The position numbers and the translations under genes are program-made. A model generated the notes under the pieces. It had not been told where the DNA came from. It ran no database searches and saw only the letters and a program-made list of their open reading frames with translations. Shown piece by piece: positions 1-11,783 of a stretch of DNA of 64,000 nucleotides (position 1 is the first letter of the stretch; each line of letters opens with the position of its first letter). Origin of the DNA: Triops longicaudatus (taxonomy: Eukaryota; Arthropoda; Branchiopoda; Notostraca; Triopsidae); contig JAGQDJ010000021.1 of assembly GCA_022885665.1 (NCBI GenBank), positions 248,001 through 312,000 of the forward strand, given 5' to 3'.

Positions 1-341
1 CTTGGAAATTAAGCGGGGGCAAGTCCACGTCTTTGCTTGGGGCAACGCATTGAACCTTACGGGCATTTCAAGCGCAAATCCATCGTTACGTGAGGCGAGG
101 CTGGGCATACCACAGGCTTTCGAACAACGGCAACCTGTTGGCCCTAGAAACCTACCCTTGTCCGGGTTTGCAGCCGCAGCTTCGCTTTGACCTTCACACA
201 AGAGATTCGAGCCAGCCAAAGTGCTTTCTATTCAAGGGGAAATTGTAGGAAGAATAGGGCTTCGACAAAAAACCGTACGAAGCGCTATAGTTAAGAAAAC
301 GAATCAAGCTTTTTGTAGCTATTAGCACTTTTTATTGCTGT
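1..341. other. Intergenic sequence downstream of the GPCR gene
   Basis: No gene can be supported here. A short open frame covers bases 2-190 on the plus strand but has no recognisable domain. On the minus strand an AATAAA (bases 331-336) lies just past the GPCR stop codon at 342-344 and is a likely polyadenylation signal. Confidence 0.5.
331..336 (-). other. Polyadenylation signal of the GPCR gene
   Basis: Read on the minus strand this is AATAAA, six bases past the GPCR stop codon. The hexamer is seen directly; its use as the poly(A) signal is inferred from position. It would give a very short 3' UTR. Confidence 0.45.
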
Positions 342-1424
342 TTAAACGTTGGTCTCGATTGCTTGCGGTCGATTTCGACAGCGCGCGAACCAATGGAACA
401 CTTCAAAGAAAGACAAGCGAAAATCGCTAGAGCACCAGAAATAAATATAAAAATTGGAGGCGAAATTGCTTAGCTCTAGCGTATTAGCAATAGCCCGGAA
501 TACTTCGAATGCGTAATACTTTTCGTATTCTTCGCTGTAAAGCAGCGAGAGAGCAGCTGACGGTACAACAGCGCACCAAAAAAGTACGATAACACAAGTC
601 AAGAGAACGATCAGTTTACGTTCTTCCCGCAATTTTCGGCGCCAAGAAGGAGCACTGTGTAAAAGTTTTCGCGCTTGTGTGACCTTTCTGAACTTGACTA
701 TAATACAAGTATTCAAAACGGCCAGGATTAAAGCGGGGCCAAACCGTAGGCAAGTTTCGCTAGCCCATACATAAATTCTCCAACTTAATGACGAGGTTAT
801 TTCGAAATTTTCTACACATTCGTATTCGTACAGTCTGAAGGTTTTGTTATTCAACACAATTTCTTCTGTGAGGGGGCGAACTTTTTTTAAGGCACCCAAT
901 GGGGTACATATAATCAAAGCCAAAATGTACGCGATGAATACTTTTAGTTTGGTACGACTTCGGTTATGCATGGTTTTGAATTTGGCTGGCCAGCACACTG
1001 ATATATAACGCTCAAGTGTGAGCGCCACGACTAAATAAATACTATAACCCATGAAGGCATTATTGATAACAAGTTCCATGTGAGCGAAAAATACTGCAAG
1101 GCAGTACGAGCCAAAGCGAGATCGTCGCTCCGATGATCGATATACCAGTGGTATGGATGTCATTAACACTCCCATATCTGCTAGAGCTAGGGAAGATAAA
1201 TACGTGTACACGGTACCTGCAGCGCGTGAAACAGCACGTGGTAAGCAAAGAACTTTTCTTTTTTTTCACTAAAGTTTACCTTTTAAGCGATAGCGCCTTA
1301 GAACAGCTAAAATGGCTCCATTGCTTAGAATACCAAAGCAAATGATAATAGGAGCAACCACGTCATAAGCGAAGTTGGGTAAATAATATTGAGTATCATT
1401 GACAACTGCGACATTTTCGAACAT
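342..1424 (-). CDS. Rhodopsin-class GPCR, FMRFamide/neuropeptide-receptor-like
   Basis: Two coding exons, complement(342..1216, 1280..1424), encode 339 residues; the 63-bp intron is GT-AG. Exon 1 starts at the first in-frame ATG after an upstream stop and carries TM1 with the conserved GN motif (ILSNGAILAVL). Exon 2 continues with TM2 (LSSLALAD), TM3 with an ERY variant of DRY (LERYISVC), and a conserved cysteine pair (SYC before TM3, YEC in the second extracellular loop). The long TM5-TM6 loop is basic. TM7 reads SNFYIYFWCSSDFR where most family members have NPxxY; this SNFxIY form is common in invertebrate FMRFamide/peptide receptors. The length fits a complete receptor. The ligand cannot be told from sequence; a peptide is most likely. 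Confidence 0.82.
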
Positions 1425-4400
1425 GCCACGCTTCGAGCTATTGTTTGCTGGAAACGAATTTAAGCCCCATGGGCTTACGTTGTGCAGAGATTCCCTTTAA
1501 AAGAGATAAATAGCACATCAAGCCATGCGTGACTAATCCAACTTGATTAAAAGTAGACGACGTAGTTGTCTTTCTTAATTTTACCTGAATTCTTTGCTCA
1601 GCATCTTAGTGATCCTGGTGTGTGAATGTTCACAAGTGTCACAGTAATAGACCTTAAAAGGCCGTTTCTTTCTTCCCCGTTTGTCAAAGAATTACTTTTT
1701 CACTTTTCTATCTTTTGCGGGCCTTCTTTCAGCATGTCATTTTCATTACACGTTCTTGAACACACGCTGTCCACCGTTGCGAAGTGACGAAAGATCCCTA
1801 ACCAAAAGTCACGTTAGCATGATTCCATTTTCAACCGTGTTCATTTTTCTGTCATTTCGAGACAGTCGGGTGGATGCTCAGACATTTCCTCACCACCAAC
1901 TCCCCCGTAATTCGATAAAAGAAAAAGCAATCTGATCACTTTACGGAGTTCTGTTCTCATAAAGTTATTAGTACAGCTTCGGAATCGTGAAGGCCGTATA
2001 TTTGCAGGAAACAATGGAGTACGTGCATTTTACATGGTTGTACTTTGCTTCGAAAAAGATTTCTAATTCTTTTATCCTTAGGATTATATTGTTGAATTAG
2101 TTTTTCAAAGTAATGAATCACAAGGCACTCAAAAGATAAAAAAACTGAAGTTTAAGACTAGAAATTAATTAAGTTCCCTGTAAATCTAGATAAGCTAATT
2201 TTATCTAGCGCGTATACAAGAAAGAATGAGAAAACCGGTGGGAAGAGTAAGCACAAGTTGTGAAATAGTTTACCTTTGCTTCTTTGTAGTATATATAAAA
2301 TGGTGTTTGTATTCTTAATCCTGTGAGCACACAACGTTACTTGGCAGAAGCACTGGCGAACGAAGCAAATTTCGTAAAGTTTCGCTGCCGACAGAAGCAC
2401 TCGCAAGCTGCGGCTGTGGTTGGGGCAGTATCATCTTGGTCCTTCAGGCAGCGGAAAGATATGTACTACGGGGCTCCAAAAATACGTTCGACGCGAGCGC
2501 TGTGGCGATTAAAATTGTGAGAGTTCGATTCTCCATTTTTATACACAACCCATGTCTGGTTTATTGACTGTCATGAACCAGATCATATGGATAGGCAGTT
2601 GCTTGAAAAGACAAACAAAACGCTGTCCACCTAGTTCATTGTTTTGACTATGACTGCAGGTGCTGACAGGCAGAACCGAGTTGGTTCATAATGGCCTGCT
2701 AATTTTATAAATGGCAAAGTACCAGACTCACGTGTCTACTGAAGAAACGAGTTAGTAGGAGTTAGGTTGACTCAAATCTAGGGTGCTAGTTAAATACTAC
2801 CACGTTAATTAGTTCTGTCATACGTCAGAACTAAGACGCTGTGCATTAATAACTATACAGAGTTTTGTGTGTTAAATCTTTTTTCCATGCCAATGCCAGT
2901 TTTATTTTAATTTAGAACTCCTTTGTTTCGCAGTTTGCCTAATCTTAATTGTTTCGAAAGGTTCTACGACGCGCGCAACGACACCACAGACGAACAAACC
3001 GCTATGTTAGAGGAATGAATACAGCAGTAATTTCTAGTAAGGAATTCAGAAAGCGAACTTGCATTTCTCACTGACCGGCAATGCTCAAAAGGACTTTAAC
3101 TTTCACGGACTGACACTAATGACTTTAACTTTCATTTCTGTGAACTTAAGAGCTTTGTAGAGCTCGACTGTAGGTGAAATGTTTGTGAAAGCTTCCACAG
3201 TCTTGACATCCTTTACGACATGAAAGGTTTGGACAGGTTTGGATACCTACGCGCTGAAGTATTTTTGTAATAGTCATAAAGGAGGTGATGGTTTCGCGAG
3301 AATATTTGAGAGACAGCTGCAGTCCAGTTAGCATAACTAAGTTTGGCCTAATTAAACAATTTGTCCTAAAGGGTATAATCAATTTTGCGATGTAACTGAG
3401 ATAAAAATGCTCATATCTTCGTTCTATTTTAAAAGAAAACGTATGGAATAAAGCTTCTGCGCAGACCTCTTCTACTATGATAAGCCCAATTACCGTATTA
3501 ATTCCTGAATTTGTCTTGAATTACGAGATTTTCTCTTGTTTTGTATGAAACCGTGAAGTAAAAAGCCAAATAAACACTCTAGGTGAATTTCTTCTGTCTA
3601 AACGAATTTCGTATGTTTGTTTAAATTAACTCCAAGTGTTTGTTTAAATTTATCTAATACAATTTGTTTAGTTTATATTCTTGTAAAGGTGGATGCGATG
3701 TTTAGAGGAGGACAAGGTTGGAGATGATTGAACGTGAAGGGCGCCGAATTTCAAGTACTACGTATACGTCACCGCCACAATCTAAGCTTTTTATGTCTAT
3801 TTTCATCTATTTGTTTCACAGCCTGTGTATTGATTTATCGTCTTGGATACGCACTAAATTCCTGACCATGAGAACTGATTTTTTTTTTATTAAAATTGGA
3901 GTTATCGGTTTAAACGGGCTCTTCCCTTGCCTTACGAAATATTCAGTATATGAGGCACTTTTAGAGAGTTGCTTTAATGGATTCGATATGTTTCTTTTTA
4001 TTTATGCTACTCGGGCTATTTTTATACATTTTGAACCATTTTTGCTCATTACATAGCCACGCTGAAATATCTGCAGTGTCTAAAACTTGTTCAGATCTTA
4101 AGCTTTTAAACTGCGTTCAGTCCTTGCGAGACAATAAATATCACACTGTATCTCATGTTATGAATTCCACCGTTGTCCCTAACGCGTTAAAGTGTGCTTT
4201 TCTGAGAAATACGTCGCTATGGGCAATTAACTTCTTCGTGCCTACATAGACTCGTGCCCAGGCCTCGTGAATAAAATACACCAATTATTTCTACGTCGTT
4301 TGCTATTGACTAGACTGCTTCTGTATTGCTTAAATACCTAATTATATGTTGAAGTGTTTTACCTTCCAATTAGCTTCTCCGAAGAACTCCTGGGAGATCA

Positions 4401-4615
4401 TTTCTTCACGAAGAAATTGCGCAAAAAAACGGAGCACGTTATTCAAGAGCTGCGTTCACAAACGTCTAGCGACTACTAGCGCCAGGGCGCATTCATGTAT
4501 GCCATAATGCGGCAAGAGCGCAAAACAACAGTTGACAGAAGCTGTGTGGTTCTGTTAGAGGTTCCTTCCTGCAACGTATTTGACATTTTAGAAAGTTTCC
4601 TCGACATATTCAAAG
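1425..4615. other. AT-rich intergenic region between GPCR and RBM22
   Basis: About 3.2 kb between the divergently transcribed GPCR and RBM22 genes. It contains only short open frames (for example 3718-4056 and 3977-4249) with low-complexity, AT-driven composition, no splice-consistent neighbours and no known domain. A short direct repeat containing GTTTGTTTAAATT occurs at about 3616 and 3640. No tRNA or other RNA gene could be recognised. It must hold the promoters of both flanking genes, but no specific element is convincing. Confidence 0.5.
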
Positions 4616-6253
4616 ATGTCCATGTCAAAAGGTACAAACCTTTATAACCGACAGAGTTGGGAAGATGCGGTAAGTAAATATTTTTAGGTTTTGTGGTAGA
4701 GAAAGTTAAACGTCATATTTTTCGTTCCAGGAGTTCCCAATTCTTTGCCAAACTTGTTTGGGCGATAACCCTTACATTCGTATGGTAAGTTATATTGTAC
4801 TGTAATATTTGATTTATAGTAAACCTGTCTATTGTTCTAGATGAAAGAAAAATATGGCACAGAATGTAAGATTTGTACCCGACCATTCACAACGTTTCGT
4901 TGGTGTCCGGGTGTTAAGATGCGCTTTAAGAAAACAGAAGTTTGCCAGACCTGCGCTAAGCTTAAAAATGTATGCCAGACTTGCCTCTTGGATTTGGAGT
5001 ACGGGTTGCCTATCCAAGTTCGCGACCAAGCGCTCAGAATGCAAGATCAGCTGTTGCCTAAAACGGATGTAAACAAGGAATATTTTATAAGCAACACCGA
5101 AAGACAGGTATTTTCCCAATGCTTAAAGCAAACTTTACACCAACTTGATCTTGGGTTCACTTTAGATGGCGGCATCTGGAGATCCAACTTTTGTCCCAGG
5201 AGGCCCAAGTGGGAAAGCACAGCCTCCGTCAGATATATTGCTCAAGTTGGCTCGAACGACCCCGTACTATGCCAGGAATCGGCCTCACATTTGCTCTTTC
5301 TGGGTGAAGGGTGAATGTAAACGCGGAGAAGAATGCCCTTATCGCCACGAGAAGCCTACTGACCCGGATGATCCTTTGTCAGACCAAAACATCAGAGATC
5401 GGTAGGAGAAAAATTACGAGCGTTTGCCCATTCTTATAAATTTTTTATTACAGCTATTATGGTACCAATGACCCAGTGGCAGAGAAACTCATGCGTCGTG
5501 CCTCAGCTATGCCAAGACTTGACCCACCGGAAGATAAAACAATCACCACTTTGTATGTCGGAGGATTGGGAGACTCTGTAGGAGAGAAAGACTTACGGTA
5601 TACGCGTGTTTCTGTGATGACATTGCGTATTAATCCTTTCTTACAGGGACCACTTTTACCAGTACGGCGAAATCAGAAATATTCACGTGTCTCCGAAACA
5701 GCAATGCGCTTTTGTTACTTTTGCTACGCGATACGCTGCGGAGCTTGCTGCACAGGGTACCTTTAACAAGCTCATAATTTCGGGCCACCGTTTGGTCATT
5801 CGTTGGGGAAGACCACAAGGGAAACAAGGAACACCTGGCACACGTAAAATTATTATTATTATTTTTTATTTAAGAATTGCTTTTTTTCATAAAATTATTT
5901 TTATCCTACTTAAAGGCACGGCGGTTGGATCCGAGTTACCGTACTTCGAGCCTGTCCCAGGCTTACCCAAACCAGCCCCGGTGGAGTTTTACAACAAAAG
6001 GCCTGCTCCGAAAGACGATAATGCGGCAGCAAAGAAAAGCAAGAAAACTGCACCAGCCACGGCTACTGGACCTACACCTGTGCCTGGACCGGAATATGGT
6101 TATGGCATGATGCCCGAAATGCCTTTGCCTGCACCTCCTGTCTTCGAGGGAGCGTCGGCTTTCCCATCCCTACCTGGATCATCGCGACCGGGTGTCTACT
6201 ACCCGTCTCAAGATCCTACAAGACTTGGAGCTACCAAAAAAGTTCAGCAGTGA
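4616..6253 (+). CDS. RBM22: Pre-mRNA-splicing factor RBM22
   Basis: Seven coding exons, join(4616..4669, 4731..4784, 4841..5107, 5166..5401, 5454..5597, 5647..5843, 5916..6253), give 429 residues (human about 420). RBM22 (yeast Cwc2/Ecm2 family) is a nuclear spliceosome protein that contacts U6 snRNA and intron RNA and helps shape the catalytic centre. Residues 1-125 hold the cysteine-rich Slt11-type zinc-binding region (CQTC, CKIC, CQTC repeats). A CCCH zinc finger (C-X7-C-X5-C-X3-H) begins near residue 168 and is followed by PYRHEKPTDPDDPL. An RRM starts near 235 (LYVGGLG; second motif CAFVTF). The C-terminus is proline-rich and ends in the family-typical YPSQDPTRLGA. The start was chosen because its first codons match the NLYNRQSWEDA N-terminus of the family. 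All introns are 49-72 bp; the last is a multiple of three and has no in-frame stop, so its retention would lengthen the protein. Confidence 0.97.
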
Positions 6254-6631
6254 GTTGCGCAAAGGAATCATAGTACAAGACAATTCTGTTGGAAATGACT
6301 TGGTTGGTGATTCGTGGTCGTTGTGTTGAGAAAAGGAATTTTTTTAACTGCGCGGAGGCCCTAGTTACACTGGCTTGTGTAATAGACGTCTCAATACATT
6401 TCTTCATTTAGAGTTTCTGGTCAAATTACTGAAATTATTTGGGTTTCCTCCATGTGAATGTACGTATAAATTGTTATGCCGTGCAGAAGCCTACGAATTT
6501 TATCTGACTCCTCAATTGAGGAATATATTCGGAATGGGCGCAAGAAGATTCTGTATATAAGACTACTGGAAAGGTTAATAGATGGCGTAAGAAATCAAAA
6601 CATGACCATTTGTTGAGAATTTGGTGTTGCA

Positions 6632-8294
6632 ATGTCAAAAGTGGAAAGAAAAATTCGCTTTTTCGCCGAAGTTCGAAATATTCCTCAATGTTTTCGCTCA
6701 GCAGATTTACGAAAACACTTTGCTGACTTTGTGGAAACATCCAAATTTCAATGTTTTCACTTTCGCCACAGAATACTAGATCTACCCGACACTGTACTAG
6801 AATCTTCTCAAAATTTGAAACTATATTGTTGCCTTGTAAAGGTGAAATCAGAAGAGCTGCTTAACAGTTTCATACAAAGCTACCATATGAAACCATGGAC
6901 TGACCGACACGAAGCAGAGATTTCTGATTCTTACCTTTGCTCAATTATAAAACGCCACCAAGACGATGGAACAATGCCAGACACACCTGAATTAAAGCCA
7001 CCGTTAATTATGCCGCGAGGAAATGTTGGCACTCCTACGAAACACTTCCTGAAACTCATAAAAGAATGTCAGATGCCTTCTGGATTAATAGAAAAATTGG
7101 GCATTGACTTTACCAAAATCAGGTAACTAAGTTTTTTCTTTAGTAATATCAAGTCCTTCAAAACTTGTACTTATTTTGCGTATTTTAGAGGTCGCCGAAA
7201 ATATGGGAGTGTGTTCTTCGATTACGGCCCGTCGAATTTACCTTCAGTACAACCAAACTTCGCAACATCTAAGTTACGAGCGTCCGGAAAGGCGGTTCCT
7301 TCAACGAATACTGCAAAACCAGCCAAGTTGTCAGATGGCGAAGTAGAAGACGATAACCAAGATGAAGATGGTGGAGAAGAATGGGAAAGACATGAGTCAT
7401 TGCACGACGATGTCACCGAGCAAGGGCGAAATAAAGAACGCCTCTACGAAGAAGATATGGAAGTCGTTTGGGAAAAGGGTGGCTCCGGACTCGTTTTTTA
7501 CACAGATGCAGTTGAGTGGGATAAAGCTGCCGGAGACTTTGGTGAAAAAACGGCCGATGATTGGGATGTGGATATGGAAGGTTATTACGTGCCAGGTATG
7601 CATTAAATTATGCTAAATTACTTATTAAAGTATCAATTAACTTATTAAAGTAATATTAAATATAATAAGTTATTGTATCAATTATTAAAGTAATTAAATC
7701 GCAAATATTTGAATTTCATCAGGTGGTGGCGACAAAGATGCCAAAGATTTGCTAGCTATTCGACAAGATGAACTTGACAGGGAAGGGAAAACGACTAGCG
7801 TGTTCAAAAAGCCTCAATCTAAGAACCGGCATTCACAGCGTGATAAAAATTCAGGTTGTTTGCAGCGTTTACCTGTCGGAGCCTTTGATTCCAGAGGTGT
7901 CGTCAAACATATAATGCGGAAACATGGATGGCGGGTTGGCCAAAGCTTAGGCCGATCGCAGCCCGGTATAAAAGAGCCTATTGAAGCCGAAGGACAGAAA
8001 TATTATGACAAATCGGGATTCGGGTAAGAGTATTTTGATGATTTCTATAACAGCATGGGAAAAAAATTCTCCTTTTATTGTTGCAGATATCATGGAGAGG
8101 TACTTGTTCGGACAGTAAAAAGAAGACCAACACGAAGTGTTAGGGACGATGACGACATCATAATAAGTACTGTTTATGATGACCCGTCTGTAACGGATCC
8201 ACAACCTCAGCCTCTTTTTCGCAGCACACCTGAAACTCAGCTCAAACATAGAAAAGATTTTACCTGGAAACATAATCCTATTGTTTTATTATGA
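6632..8294 (+). CDS. GPATCH3: G-patch domain-containing protein 3
   Basis: Four exons, join(6632..7122, 7189..7595, 7723..8023, 8087..8294), encode 468 residues (human GPATCH3 is about 525). Family landmarks appear in order: an N-terminal RRM-like segment (VRNIPQCFRSADLRKHF), the signature LMPRGNVGTP (here IMPRGNVGTPTKHF), an acidic stretch followed by GEEWERHESLHDDVT, then WEKGGSGLVFYTDA and TADDWDVDM, and a C-terminal G-patch (GVVKHIMRKHGWRVGQSLG). Human GPATCH3 has been linked to RIG-I/MAVS signalling and to transcriptional regulation; its role in an invertebrate is unknown, and G-patch proteins usually serve RNA helicases. The gene starts 378 bp after RBM22 on the same strand and ends 49 bp from the end of PPIL2. 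Intron 2 (7596-7722) is A/T-rich with repeated CTTATTAAAGTA units. Confidence 0.95.
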
Positions 8295-8343
8295 GATTTT
8301 TTGTTGATTATTTAAGTCCAATTGAATACATTTTGTATAAAAA

Positions 8344-10505
8344 TCACCAATTTTTAAAATTTCCGAAATTGTAACCCGTAGCTGTAGCCTTTTTCTTAGC
8401 TGGAGGTGGAGCGGTTTCGACCCTAGTTTGGTTTAATAAGAAGTATTATTACGTATTGGTTTAATACTGAAAGAGTTAGTCATGTGAGCAATTACTTGAC
8501 ATCGTTGGGATTGATATATTTGCCCACGGAAGTGCCGTACACTTTGGGTGCCTCCTCTTTTTTCTTCATGGGTGCTTTGGAGGCCTTTTTCTCCTCCTCG
8601 GTTTGTTTCTTGTCTTCTTCACGTTCTTTAGCCAACTGGAAGAAGCTCATTATTACCAATTATATTTACACTTCACGCGGAAGGAAATACCTGTTCATCT
8701 ACTTCGCTGTACGGGTCGACGAACACCGAAGCCGATTGGATTACGATGTCTTCAATTGGCCTGTCCTTGTTATCCGTTTCAATCTGCTCAATAGCGTTCA
8801 ATGTGTCGATGCCACCAACGACTCGTCCAAAAACGGTGTGTTTTTTGTCCAAATGCTTACACGCACGGTACGTTATGAAACTACAGTAAAATATTTATAT
8901 TAAATTCTTATGATACCACATAAAGTAAAACTTACAACTGCGACTTATTAGTATCAGGTCCACTATTTGCCATAGACAGGATTCCTCTCTGATCATGGGA
9001 CAGATTTGGTTTGATTTCATCATGAAACGGTTTACCCCAGTAGGATTCACCTCCTCGCCCAGTACCAGTAGGGTCACCTCCTTGAACCTATGCAAAATTA
9101 TAGTATAGGTTAAGTGATACTAAAAATAAATAAAGCGTGAAACAATACCATGAAATATTTTATCGAGCGATGAAATTTCGTTCCACTATAGTATCCCTGA
9201 TCGCACAACTTTAAGAAGTTTTCACAGGTTTTCGGAACAGTGTCACAGTGAAGCTCAATATTCAGAGGTCCCAGGTTCGTTGCCAAACGTACATAACCTG
9301 GAGACATTCAACAGTTACAAAAAAAAAATAGTTTTTGAAAAAGTTGGCTACACACCTTTTTTCTTGATTCTTGAGTACCGCACAACGTCATCATCAAGAA
9401 CTGCAGCTTCATGGGTTGTTAACGGTGCCATCACGGTAGATGTGAATCCAGCAGCAACCATTCCGGTTGAGTACGGGGCCTTAATTAATTTTCGATAATA
9501 AAACTTTTTACATATTTTTTTAAATCAATTACCGCATTGAACTTATCCGCAACGGCTTTTTTCTCTTCAGTAGCCTTCTCGGGCGCTTTGTAATCCCTTT
9601 CTAGTTCTTCAAGAATAGATTTTGTCTCCGGCGCTACTTTTTTCAGACGAGCAGCTGGATCGGTACGTGCACGTATCAAGTCTAAACAGAATCAACATAA
9701 GTAATCATAAGTGTAGGCAAATTCATGTTACCTTCATCTTCAATTTTAATCTCGTTTTTCACGTGGTGGAAGTTTGAGATATTGAATTTGGACAAATCCG
9801 AAGGGTCCTGTAATGTAATGAGGTCATCGCGTTTGAAAGGCTCATCTGTAAGCAGATCTTTCCAGTTCTTTGTCTTGATGTTCAACTGTTCAATTGCCTA
9901 GTTACACACAAATAACAATTAAACAATGTTACTGTTTATATAATGTTAATGTTTAAATGTTGTTACCTCAAAGCTGAATACATTCCCAGTAACTTTATTT
10001 ACTACTATATGCGATTTATCAGTAAATGTTTTGAAAAGAACAGGGCATTGGAAATTGCCTTCCGCGTCTTTACCAAAATTCAGTCGGATGATTCCTTTTG
10101 AGTCCAGAGCCTACTCAAAAATAATACAACTTTCCTTAGTTAAGGCAATTTTGATGGGATTAATGCGATAAATACCTCTCCAGTAACTGGATTGATTTTA
10201 AATTTTTTAAGGTACGGAACAATCGCTAGAATATCGAACATATTCCCATGCTTGTCGCAGACCGGGTTTTCAAATTTCTGCAATGACAGGGCACAATGAT
10301 GAAAAGGTAAACGTTTAAATGCTGCTGTGGCTCCACTTGGAGGTAAAGCAGCTTTCCTTCCACCGTACAGAGTACTCCACTCTGTACACGTCAAGTACCT
10401 AAAGTTGACACAAAACGCACACATTAATTGGAACAATTAACTACTGTGCTTTTTACATCTTTGTTTTACTTACATTTTGTCTTTCTGATGCTGGCGTTTC
10501 CCCAT
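8344..10505 (-). CDS. PPIL2: Peptidyl-prolyl cis-trans isomerase-like 2 (U-box cyclophilin)
   Basis: Eleven exons, complement(8344..8422, 8496..8635, 8691..8880, 8936..9087, 9149..9297, 9356..9479, 9533..9681, 9732..9897, 9967..10110, 10176..10398, 10474..10505), encode 515 residues (human about 520). The protein begins MGKRQHQKDKMYLTCTEW, identical in plan to PPIL2. Residues about 38-110 form the U-box, which in the human protein has E3 ubiquitin ligase activity. The cyclophilin domain spans about 280-437 (GYVRLATNLG, FHRSI, VQGGDPTGTGRGGESYWG, GILSMANSGP). As in the vertebrate protein, the canonical active-site arginine region is preserved (FHRS), while other catalytic positions could not be checked by alignment. 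An apparent stop after VGKYINPNDVK is inside a retained intron: splicing to 8422 restores the conserved C-terminus GYNFGNFKNW. PPIL2 is a nuclear spliceosome-associated protein, matching its neighbour RBM22. Confidence 0.96.
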
Positions 10506-11783
10506 TTTGGAGAAATTCTTGCGATCTTACGTATGAGGAACACAAAACAAACTGGTCTTGCAAAACACAACGAAGTACACAAAACAAACTGGCCTTGCTG
10601 TGTTCTGCTAGTTGTTGCTTTCTATGTCATTAGCACATAGTGTCATCTGTGGGCTACTGACGAACGCTAGCCTCTATTGTATGGGAGAGGTATGCATTCT
10701 TTTTCGTCTCGGCCTATCGCTCTTTTTATCGGACCGGGGGAAAGGTCCAATGAGCAATGTAAGTTTAGCTGAAATTTTTTATACAGCTGCATAATATTTA
10801 GCAAAAGTGCTTTAGGAAATCCAGTCACCGAAGAGATAAAAGTAATAAGAAAATTTTAACAGAGGAAGCGTCTGATATATATTAACAAGCAATCTAAAGT
10901 TTCTAACGGTGTGTCATGGCCCCTTAGGATTTAAGGTATCACCCGACTGATTTGAACCATGTTGAACAGGTCTGCGGGGGCTGTGACCACTTTTTCACAC
11001 GCCTTTAATTTAATTTGTTATACATTATATCGACACGTTTTTATTCTGGTGAATAATTTCGTTAAAAATATATTATAAAAATCTTCATTGTGAGGTAGCT
11101 CTTTCGGAGCGGGAAACATGAAGACATAGTTCTAAAACTCAACATCTTCTATATTTTGCCTCACAAATAAGCACGCCATTACCGCCATGTTAATGCAAAT
11201 TCACAATTCACATTGGATATCCATCGTCAATCTACAGCACATATCTAGGGAGTTCGAACAAATTAGCAATTGATACATTCTTTACAAAAAAAAGAAAAAA
11301 AAAACATTGAACAGCGGCGTTAATAACGCGGACATTACACAATACCACACGACATACTTGTTCGTAGTTGAGGTGTTGCACCTGATTATTAATGCCTCAA
11401 GGAATTGTTTTATTACAATCGGCCAGTCTTCCGCAGCGAATTCCGCCAATGTTTCCCCACGGAAGTTTGTGTCACCGCATCACAAAACAGTGCACCTTTC
11501 TTCACAAACCTTCATTTATTGTCACATGCAAGTCAGCGAGATCGGTCAGTATGCAAGGAAAAAAAAAAAGAGGTGAACGAGGGGCTTGTCAACACGGTCA
11601 CAAACGTTTCGCACTCACGTGTCCAAACAAGTCTCCTTTTTCTGGCTGCTTGGGGTCTCGCAATATTTGTACTATTGCCGAAGGGAAAACATATTACTCA
11701 GGAATAAGCAGATGGGTGAAAAAACATGTCGGGAAGACAAGTCGAGTCTTGAGGCCTTCAAGTTCACGGAATCAATATGGCCT
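10506..11783. other. Intergenic region between PPIL2 and MNT
   Basis: This holds the PPIL2 5' flank and the MNT 3' flank. A near-repeat of about 25 bp (ACACAACGAA...AAACTGG) occurs around 10545-10590. An A-run is at 11287-11306. On the minus strand AATAAA lies at 11515-11520, about 263 bp past the MNT stop, and is a plausible MNT poly(A) signal. One CACGTG lies at 11616-11621. The short open frames here are overlapping and lack domains; no gene is supported. Confidence 0.45.

Noticed and set aside
2455..2535. tRNA-like T-arm (GTTCGATTC) near 2525
   Set aside because: The T-stem pairs over only about three bases and no acceptor stem, D-arm or anticodon arm could be placed around it.
3718..4249. 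Two overlapping AT-rich open frames of 112 and 90 codons
   Set aside because: Phe/Ile/Leu-rich frames expected by chance in AT-rich DNA; no domain and no splice partner.
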